Made by a program: the position numbers and the translations under genes. Shown here piece by piece: positions 43,567-49,768 of a stretch of 52,325 bases of DNA; within the stretch, counting starts at the first letter, position 1, and each line of letters starts with the position of its first letter. The notes beneath the pieces were generated by a model. It was not told the origin of the DNA and made no database searches. It saw nothing but the letters and a program-made list of their open reading frames with translations. The DNA comes from Candidatus Gastranaerophilales bacterium (GTDB taxonomy: Bacteria > Cyanobacteriota > Vampirovibrionia > Gastranaerophilales > Gastranaerophilaceae). The DNA lies in NCBI GenBank assembly GCA_944325085.1, contig CALUYT010000008.1:1-52325 (forward strand), given 5' to 3'.

Positions 43567-43638
43567 AGAAGTTTTCTCGTTTGAACCTTTTTGAATTTAT
43601 TTCGTTAATATAAATGTAGAATAAATAAGGAGGTTTTT

Positions 43639-44025
43639 ATGACTGAAGAAGTTAAAACTTGTGATTGCAAAGAAAAGTGTATAAAAAAACTTCAAGAGTT
43701 TGCATTTATAGCAGGTGCTGTTTTTGTGGGTGTTACATTGGCAATATTATTAAGTGCCAGTTTATTACGTCCAAAATGTCCTTGTCCAAGAGGTTTGATG
43801 GGTCCTCATCCAAGAATGGAAAGACCATTACCTCCACCGCCACCAATTGCTCGCCCAGATAGAGCTCATTGGGATAGAGCATATGAGGTATATCAATATG
43901 AAGGACATCGTTTTGGCCCTGAATATAGAGATCCTCAAGGTGGTCCACCTCCAAGAGTTGTAAAGAAACATCATAAGCATATGAAGGATAGAGTTGATAA
44001 GGCTCCGGTTCCTGATAAAAAATAA
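43639..44025 (+). CDS. Small membrane-anchored Cys- and Pro-rich protein, unknown
   Basis: A 128-residue protein. A short N-terminus with three Cys (CDCKEKC, residues 8-14) precedes a membrane helix (about 22-44). Outside it come RPKCPCPRG and a Pro-rich stretch with LPPPPPPIARP-like sequence, then an Arg/Tyr/His-rich segment (HWDRAYEVYQYEGHRFGPEYRDPQGG) and a basic tail. A strong AAGGAGG ribosome site supports it as a gene. No family recognised. It is followed by a terminator at 44044-44077. Confidence 0.72.
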   Translation: MTEEVKTCDCKEKCIKKLQEFAFIAGAVFVGVTLAILLSASLLRPKCPCPRGLMGPHPRMERPLPPPPPIARPDRAHWDRAYEVYQYEGHRFGPEYRDPQGGPPPRVVKKHHKHMKDRVDKAPVPDKK

Positions 44026-44043
44026 ATATTTAGCACATAAAAG

Positions 44044-44077
44044 ATAACCGACTAGTAATTTGGTCGGTTATTTTTTA
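44044..44077 (+). terminator. Rho-independent terminator
   Basis: ATAACCGAC (44044-44052) pairs with GTCGGTTAT (44063-44071), followed by six T residues. It separates the kinase/membrane protein genes from the two-component pair. Confidence 0.88.
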
Positions 44078-44148
44078 TTACCAAGGTTGGCAATTTAATT
44101 CTTAATTATATTAGTGTTAAATGTATTTATTAAGGAAAGGCTGGTTTT

Positions 44149-44793
44149 ATGATGTTCTTTAGAAAACATATAAATGTTGTAGTCGTTGAGGCTGATGTTT
44201 TAACTAGATTTACTTTGACAAAAATGATTAGTTCAATACCGAATGTGGCGGTTTGTGCTGATTTTGATAATGCAGAAGATTGTTTGTTTTATATGAGGCA
44301 CAATAAGGTTGATTTAATTTTAATGGATGTAAGTTTACCTTATATGGGTGGTATTGAGGCTTCTATTTTGATTAGGAAATTTTATCCGGCTGTTAAATTG
44401 GCTTTGGTTATGGTTCATGATAGCGATAAACAAGTTGTGAATTCTCTTTTTGCAGAAGCTGATGGATATTTTATAAGAGATTTTAGTTTTGAATTTTTAA
44501 AATGTGCTATAGATGGTATTTTGAGTGGTAAAAAGTTTATTGATAAACGAATTCAAAATGCAATATTCAATTGTGTTGCTTCTTTAAATGATGCTGATAA
44601 ATCAAGGTTTAAAAAATTTGTCAGTCTTAAAAAACAAGTATTGATTGAGTCTTTGTTATCTAAAAGATGTTCAAATGAGTGTTTTGAATTATCAGAATGT
44701 AAGTTTAGTGAGTATTTGCACTATGTTTTTCATAAATTAAAAAGCTTTAGTTGTTTTGATTTGTTAAAACAGGAGATAAATTATGAATTATAG
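44149..44793 (+). CDS. Response regulator with degenerate output domain
   Basis: A 214-residue response regulator. The receiver domain (about 8-125) has the acidic pair at Glu14/Asp16 and the phospho-acceptor Asp60 in LILMDVSLPYMGG. The conserved Thr/Ser is not obvious in LALVMVHDSD, and the conserved Lys near GYFIRD is Arg. The C-terminus (KKQVLIESLLSKRCSNECFELSECKFSEYLHYVFHKLKSFSCFDLL) aligns in spacing with a LuxR/NarL helix-turn-helix but lacks its usual residues, so DNA binding is uncertain. It overlaps the histidine kinase by 11 bases and is surely its partner. Confidence 0.82.
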   Translation: MMFFRKHINVVVVEADVLTRFTLTKMISSIPNVAVCADFDNAEDCLFYMRHNKVDLILMDVSLPYMGGIEASILIRKFYPAVKLALVMVHDSDKQVVNSLFAEADGYFIRDFSFEFLKCAIDGILSGKKFIDKRIQNAIFNCVASLNDADKSRFKKFVSLKKQVLIESLLSKRCSNECFELSECKFSEYLHYVFHKLKSFSCFDLLKQEINYEL

Positions 44794-46510
44794 CCAAAGA
44801 GGATTAAATGTTAAAGCTAAAATTGTATTATTTAATATAATACTGCTTTTGTTAATCATTTCTAATTGTGTTTGTTCTTATGAGTTTAATAATTTTTTTA
44901 GTTTGAAATATTTAGTTTTGAGTAATACTTTTTGTTTAATTGTTATTTTAGGTATTAATTGGTATTTAGTCTCTAAGAAGTTGAAGATAACAGATAATGA
45001 GTTTTTGCGATATAACTTTTGTAAAAACTGTGCTAAAAATGTTTCTCAAATAGATGTAATGCTAGATAATATTTTTCAGACAACTCCTGATATTATAACT
45101 TTTAGGGATTCAAAATTAAGATATGCAATGTGTTCAAAATGCTTTTTGGACTTCTTTGGGTATAAATCTGATAATGAAGTTATCGGAAAAACTCAATTGG
45201 AGTTGTTTTATTCTGAGCAAGCATTGCTTGTTGATAAGTATTTGCACTATGTATTAAAAGAAAAAGTCTCTAAAACATATATCCAAAAATATTATTTGAA
45301 TAATGTTGAATATATTTATGAATCTACATCATCTCCTATAATAAGTAATAATGAGGTTGTTGGGATTATTACTTTAAGTCGAGATATTACGGAAACAATT
45401 TATCTTCGGAAATCTTTAGAATATTCAAATGAAAAATTATACAGTTTAATCGATAATTCTCCGCTATTAGCATATGTTTTAGATAAAGATGGAAATTTTA
45501 TATTGGGAAATGAAAGAGCTAAAGATTTATTTCTTAGTGGGATAGATGTTATGGATACAGGAGAGAAAGTTAAATTTGATGTAGATGCAATGCGTGATGA
45601 GATATTAAAAGAAAATTTAGAATTAATTGCAACAGGTAAAACTTTAGATGTTGAAAAACATATTCAGGCTATTAATGGAGAAAAATACTGGTATAAAATT
45701 AACAAGTCACCAATGAAAAATAATGAAGGAAAATACTATGCTGTCACAACTTTTGCCAGAAATATCGATTCAGAAAAAAGAATTCAAGAACAGAGAGAAA
45801 CTTATATTGCAACACTAAGTCATGATTTAAAAACTCCGACAATTGCTCAAATTAGAGCTTTAGAACTTTTGTTAAGCGGGCAATTGGGAATTTTAAATGA
45901 TGAGCAAAAAGAAATGGTAAAGTTAACATTAGATTCTTGTAATTATATGTATGATATGGTTTATACATTATTATCGACTTGTAAATTTGAAAGTGGAGAA
46001 GTTGTTTTAAAATACAGTTCTTTTGATATAGTTGAGTTAATTAGGGAAAGTATTCATGAAATATCAAATTTGTCAAAGGAAAATTCAACCGATATAATAT
46101 TTTCTCCTGGTATGGATTGTTTTACTTTATCCGCTGATAAAATTGAATTGAAAAGGGTTGTTATAAATTTAATATCAAATGCTATTAGTTATGCTTTTCC
46201 TAATACGGAAATAAATGTTTCAGTTAGAATAGTGGATAATTTTGTAGAATTAAGAGTTAAAAACTCAAGTTCTTATATTGAACCGGATAAAATGCAGAGA
46301 ATTTTCCGTAAGTATGTAACACATTCTGAAAAATATAATAAGGTTGGTGTTGGTTTAGGTTTGTATTTGTCAAAGAAAATTGTTGAGGCACACGAAGGAA
46401 AAATTATTGCAGAAAGTTCAAAAAGCCAAACAAATACTTTTGGTTTTTTAATTCCTGTTTCAAATATAAAGTTAGAAAGTTGTCAAAAAGAGAAATTTGT
46501 TAGTTTATAA
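44783..46510 (+). CDS. PAS-containing sensor histidine kinase
   Basis: Membrane sensor kinase, 575 residues. Two N-terminal membrane helices (about 11-33 and 42-62) are followed by a CxxC pair (Cys80, Cys83). PAS domain 1 is at about 93-205 and PAS domain 2 at about 217-333 (SLIDNSPLLAYVLDKDGNFILGN). The dimerisation/phospho-acceptor box has His347 in TLSHDLKTPT, and the ATPase domain has NLISNAISYAF (N box), FRKYVTHSEKYNKVGVGLGLYLSKKIVEAHEGKI (G2 box). It is cytoplasmic after the second helix. AGGAGA lies before the ATG, inside the regulator gene. The signal is unknown; PAS and CxxC leave room for redox or small-molecule sensing. Its stop overlaps the convergent TolC gene by 6 bases. Confidence 0.93.
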   Translation: MNYSQRGLNVKAKIVLFNIILLLLIISNCVCSYEFNNFFSLKYLVLSNTFCLIVILGINWYLVSKKLKITDNEFLRYNFCKNCAKNVSQIDVMLDNIFQTTPDIITFRDSKLRYAMCSKCFLDFFGYKSDNEVIGKTQLELFYSEQALLVDKYLHYVLKEKVSKTYIQKYYLNNVEYIYESTSSPIISNNEVVGIITLSRDITETIYLRKSLEYSNEKLYSLIDNSPLLAYVLDKDGNFILGNERAKDLFLSGIDVMDTGEKVKFDVDAMRDEILKENLELIATGKTLDVEKHIQAINGEKYWYKINKSPMKNNEGKYYAVTTFARNIDSEKRIQEQRETYIATLSHDLKTPTIAQIRALELLLSGQLGILNDEQKEMVKLTLDSCNYMYDMVYTLLSTCKFESGEVVLKYSSFDIVELIRESIHEISNLSKENSTDIIFSPGMDCFTLSADKIELKRVVINLISNAISYAFPNTEINVSVRIVDNFVELRVKNSSSYIEPDKMQRIFRKYVTHSEKYNKVGVGLGLYLSKKIVEAHEGKIIAESSKSQTNTFGFLIPVSNIKLESCQKEKFVSL

Positions 46511-47878
46511 AGACATTGTCGTGTAATCTTGTCCACCAATTGCCTTATAAAGATTAATTGTAGATATAACTCTATTAATATTATTTATAACTTTACTTTC
46601 TTCACTTAATATTACATATTGTTGATCTTTTAAGTTATCTAGCTTTGATGCACCACCAATTTGGTACTTATGGTTGGCAAGAGCAAGTTTTTCTTGTTCA
46701 AGCTCATATCTTTCAGTACTCTTTTGGTAGTTTGCGTCAGTTGTTTTTACGCTCATTAAAGCATCGTTTAATTCTTGAATTGATGTAATAATGGCTTTAT
46801 CATAGATTTGAAGAGCTTTTTCATATTCAAGTTTATTATATTTTAATTTAGCCTTTTTAAAGCCTCCGGTAAATAAATCTAGCGAAGGTGCAATACCAAT
46901 ATTAGATAAAAATGTATGAGGCGCAAACATTCTGCACCAATCAAAAGCGTTAAAACCGACTTGTCCGTAAATTCTAAATTTAGGTAAAAAGTCTCTTTTT
47001 GCGACCTGAACATCTATTCCTGTTTTTTCTATATACAACTCAGCTTTTTTTATATCAGGTCTTTCAGAAATTATTTCTGTAGAAAGTTCACTTGGAGTAT
47101 TTATAACTTGAACAGTATCATATTCGCTTCTATCAAATGTAGTTAAGTATCTGTCTCCGATAAAAGCAATAAGTTGGTTAAGTGTAACATCTTGTCTTTC
47201 TTTTAATGAATTTAGTCTTTCTGATAGTTGGGTAAGTGTTTGTTTTTCTGATAAGACTTCAGAAAGAGGACAAAGTCCGCTTTTATATTTTTGTTCTTCA
47301 AGTTTTACGATTTCTTCTTCCAGTTTAACAAGATTTTCTTGGTTTTTGATAAGTTTATCCAAACCTATCAAGGTGTAATAATTAGATGCGAAATTTGATG
47401 AAATTGTTATATAAGAGGCTCTTTCATCTTGTTTGGTCATTTCGATTTGTTTTTTTAGACTCTTTGTTTTTAGATAATTTTCTCCCCATATATCTACTTC
47501 GTAAGACATCGTAAGAGGTAGAAAATAATGAGCCTGATTGTAATCTGAAATTAGTACATCTCCAAATCTTTGATCACTGGCAGTTAAATCTCTTTGCATA
47601 TATCCGTTAAAATATAATTGTGGCAATTGATTTGCAAATGCTTGTTTCATGATTTGTTGAGATTGTTTTGCTTTAATCGTTGCTATTTTTAAATCTTGAT
47701 TGTTTTTGTACAAAAGTGTCATATAATTATCCAAGATTGGATCATTATATTTGCTCCACCAAGTTAAGTTCATATATGTTATAGGTTGTGGGGCTTCATT
47801 TTTTTTAGTTTTGGCTAATGTTTTTGGGGCAATTAAAAGTATTGCTAAAATGATAATTAATAATTTTAAATTTTTCAT
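46505..47878 (-). CDS. TolC/OprM-type outer membrane efflux protein
   Basis: Outer-membrane channel of a tripartite efflux or secretion system, 457 residues. A signal peptide (MKNLKLLIIILAILLIAPKTLA) has no lipobox Cys. Family pattern of two OEP repeats: QDLKIATIKAKQSQQIMKQAFANQLPQL, YEVDIWGENYLKTKSLKKQIEMTKQDERASYITISSNFASNYYTLIGLDK, then LSTEIISERPDIKKAELYIEKTGIDVQVAKRDFLPKFRIYGQVGFN and the final long coil. It is divergent from marR with an operator-like palindrome between. This implies a Gram-negative-type envelope. Confidence 0.94.
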   Translation of the reverse strand: MKNLKLLIIILAILLIAPKTLAKTKKNEAPQPITYMNLTWWSKYNDPILDNYMTLLYKNNQDLKIATIKAKQSQQIMKQAFANQLPQLYFNGYMQRDLTASDQRFGDVLISDYNQAHYFLPLTMSYEVDIWGENYLKTKSLKKQIEMTKQDERASYITISSNFASNYYTLIGLDKLIKNQENLVKLEEEIVKLEEQKYKSGLCPLSEVLSEKQTLTQLSERLNSLKERQDVTLNQLIAFIGDRYLTTFDRSEYDTVQVINTPSELSTEIISERPDIKKAELYIEKTGIDVQVAKRDFLPKFRIYGQVGFNAFDWCRMFAPHTFLSNIGIAPSLDLFTGGFKKAKLKYNKLEYEKALQIYDKAIITSIQELNDALMSVKTTDANYQKSTERYELEQEKLALANHKYQIGGASKLDNLKDQQYVILSEESKVINNINRVISTINLYKAIGGQDYTTMSL

Positions 47879-47896
47879 GCTATTTATTTCCTTTTA

Positions 47897-47912
47897 TGTT
47901 ATTATGATAACA
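47897..47912. promoter_or_regulatory. Operator-like palindrome between the TolC gene and marR
   Basis: TGTTAT and ATAACA as perfect 6-base arms around TATG, in the 47-base divergent intergenic space. MarR proteins usually bind such 16-18 base palindromes in their own promoters, so this is the likely autoregulatory and tolC operator. Confidence 0.65.
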
Positions 47913-47925
47913 CAAAGTTAAAATC

Positions 47926-48384
47926 ATGAACAAAGAGAAATTATTACAATTAAAAATAGGTCTGGTACTGGCAGGATTAGGCAATTTATCAAAAATATTT
48001 GCGGTACAAACATTTGCAGCCAAGAATTTTAAAATTACCCCCGAACAGTTTACTGTACTTGCCATGTTGTATGAAAATCATGGTGTTTACCAACGTCAAC
48101 TATCAGCTTTAACTTTGAAAGATAGACCAAATATTTCCAGAATTGTTTCAATATTAGAAAAAATGGGATATATAGAAAGGGTTGAAGATGTGAATGTTCG
48201 CAAAGTTCATAAGCTATATGTTACTGAGGAAGGTAAAAAAGTATATGACGAAGCATTACCGGTAATTCTTTCTATATGGGAAGAAACAATTGAAGGTATT
48301 TCAGAAGAAGATCTTGAAAAGTTTCATCAGGTACATTTAAAGTTAAGAAAAAATTTATTATCAAAAGTAAATATACAAATATAA
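47926..48384 (+). CDS. MarR-family transcriptional regulator
   Basis: A 152-residue winged-helix regulator. Typical MarR stretches are ITPEQFTVLAMLYENHGVYQRQLSALTLKDRPNISRIVSILEKMGYIERVEDVNVRKVHKLYVTEEGKKVYDE, i.e. recognition helix and wing. It is divergent from the TolC gene and 16 bases before the EmrA-like gene, the common place for a repressor of an efflux operon. A palindromic site at 47897-47912 lies just upstream. The effector is unknown. Confidence 0.94.
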   Translation: MNKEKLLQLKIGLVLAGLGNLSKIFAVQTFAAKNFKITPEQFTVLAMLYENHGVYQRQLSALTLKDRPNISRIVSILEKMGYIERVEDVNVRKVHKLYVTEEGKKVYDEALPVILSIWEETIEGISEEDLEKFHQVHLKLRKNLLSKVNIQI

Positions 48385-48400
48385 ATAGTAAGAGGTTTTT

Positions 48401-49537
48401 ATGGCAGACAAAGAAGATAAGAACGAAGAATTTAAAAAAGCTCCAAAATTTCCAAAATCAAGAAAAAGAAGAAAAGAAGAAATAGAAATATTAGCAAAAG
48501 AAAGATTGAAAAAAAGAAGACCTGAAATAGCCAAAAAAAGAGTTTTTGTTCCGGCTATTACAGCTATATTTTTATTGCTGTTAGGAGTGTATGCAGCAAT
48601 TGTTTCTACTTATTATCAGTCAACAGATGATGCGTTTGTTGAGGGAAGAATAATATCTGTGGCACCAAGGGTTTCAGGTCCGGTTGTATCATTGTTAGTA
48701 GATGATAATGAACCGGTTAAAAAGGGTGATTTGTTGTTAGAAATTGACCCTAATGACTATAGAGTAAAGTTAGAGCAAGCAGAGGCAAAATTAGCAGAAG
48801 CAAAGGCTAAATTAAAGATATCAACACATGATGTTTCAAAAAATTCGTCAAATGTAAATCAAGCATTAGATGATACAGAATCTGCTAAATCAAAATTAGA
48901 TTTTGCAGCAAAAGATTTTAAAAGATATTCAGATATGTATAAAACTGGTGTAGTATCAAAACAAGATTATGATAGAAGTTCTAAAGAATTTGAAGTTACT
49001 ACGGCTAACTATAGATCTAGTACAAATCGCAAAAAAGCAATGCAATCTGAGCTTGATTCATCTATAGCTACAACTCAAAGTGTTGAAGCTGAAATTAAAC
49101 GCTTGGAAGCAGAAGTTGAACAAGATAAATTAAATCTTAGTTATACAAAAATTTATGCACCAGCTGATGGTTTGATAGCTTCAAGAAATGTTGAAGCAGG
49201 AAATTATGTTCAAACAGGTCAACCATTAATGGCTGTTGTTCCTAAAGAAGTTTGGGTTGTTGCAAATTTTAAAGAAGGTCAATTAACTCATATGAAGCCG
49301 GGACAAAAGGTTACCGTTGCAGTAGATACGTACCCTGGCAAAAAATTTAAAGCTCATGTTGATAGTATTCAAAGAGCAACAGGTGCTAAATCAAGCTTAT
49401 TTCCACCAGAAAATGCAGTAGGTAGTTATGTTAAAATTGTTCAAAGGGTTCCTGTAAAGATAGTATTTGACGAAGATTATTCAGATTATAATATTGTTCC
49501 TGGAATGTCTGTAGTACCTAGAGTTAAGATAAAATAA
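48401..49537 (+). CDS. EmrA/HlyD-type membrane fusion protein
   Basis: Periplasmic adaptor of a tripartite exporter, 378 residues. A Lys/Arg/Glu-rich cytoplasmic tail (1-46) and one membrane helix (about 48-68) are followed by the barrel/lipoyl pattern STDDAFVEGRIISVAPRVSGPVVSLLVDDNEPVKKGDLLLEIDP. Next come a long coiled-coil hairpin (about 125-240) and YTKIYAPADGLIASRNVEAGNYVQTGQPLMAVVP with PGQKVTVAVDTYPGKKFKAHV. STDDAFV and the long coil place it with EmrA. Its usual MFS partner EmrB is not next to it; a terminator follows at once. Confidence 0.94.
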   Translation: MADKEDKNEEFKKAPKFPKSRKRRKEEIEILAKERLKKRRPEIAKKRVFVPAITAIFLLLLGVYAAIVSTYYQSTDDAFVEGRIISVAPRVSGPVVSLLVDDNEPVKKGDLLLEIDPNDYRVKLEQAEAKLAEAKAKLKISTHDVSKNSSNVNQALDDTESAKSKLDFAAKDFKRYSDMYKTGVVSKQDYDRSSKEFEVTTANYRSSTNRKKAMQSELDSSIATTQSVEAEIKRLEAEVEQDKLNLSYTKIYAPADGLIASRNVEAGNYVQTGQPLMAVVPKEVWVVANFKEGQLTHMKPGQKVTVAVDTYPGKKFKAHVDSIQRATGAKSSLFPPENAVGSYVKIVQRVPVKIVFDEDYSDYNIVPGMSVVPRVKIK

Positions 49538-49558
49538 TTATAAATATTTAAAGTTAAA

Positions 49559-49590
49559 AAGAACTGGTATCATGCCAGTTCTTTTTTTTT
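49559..49590 (+). terminator. Rho-independent terminator of the marR-emrA operon
   Basis: AAGAACTGG (49559-49567) pairs with CCAGTTCTT (49575-49583) around TATCATG, followed by a long run of T. Confidence 0.92.
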
Positions 49591-49619
49591 AGGATTAATA
49601 CTTTTTAATTATAAAACAC

Positions 49620-49648
49620 TTGTATTTTTAGAAAAACATTATTATAAT
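49620..49648 (+). promoter_or_regulatory. Promoter of the surface repeat protein
   Basis: TTGTAT (49620-49625) and TATAAT (49643-49648) with 17-base spacing. The predicted leader is over 100 bases and contains a small inverted repeat, TCGAT/ATCGA near 49726-49744. Confidence 0.75.
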
Positions 49649-49768
49649 ATAGATATACACTAGATATACTATATTTAATTATGTAACATTTTGCCCATTA
49701 ATACTAAAGGATTAAGGGAAATTAGTCGATAGGAAAAGTATCGATAATAGTGAACGAGGATGATGAAG

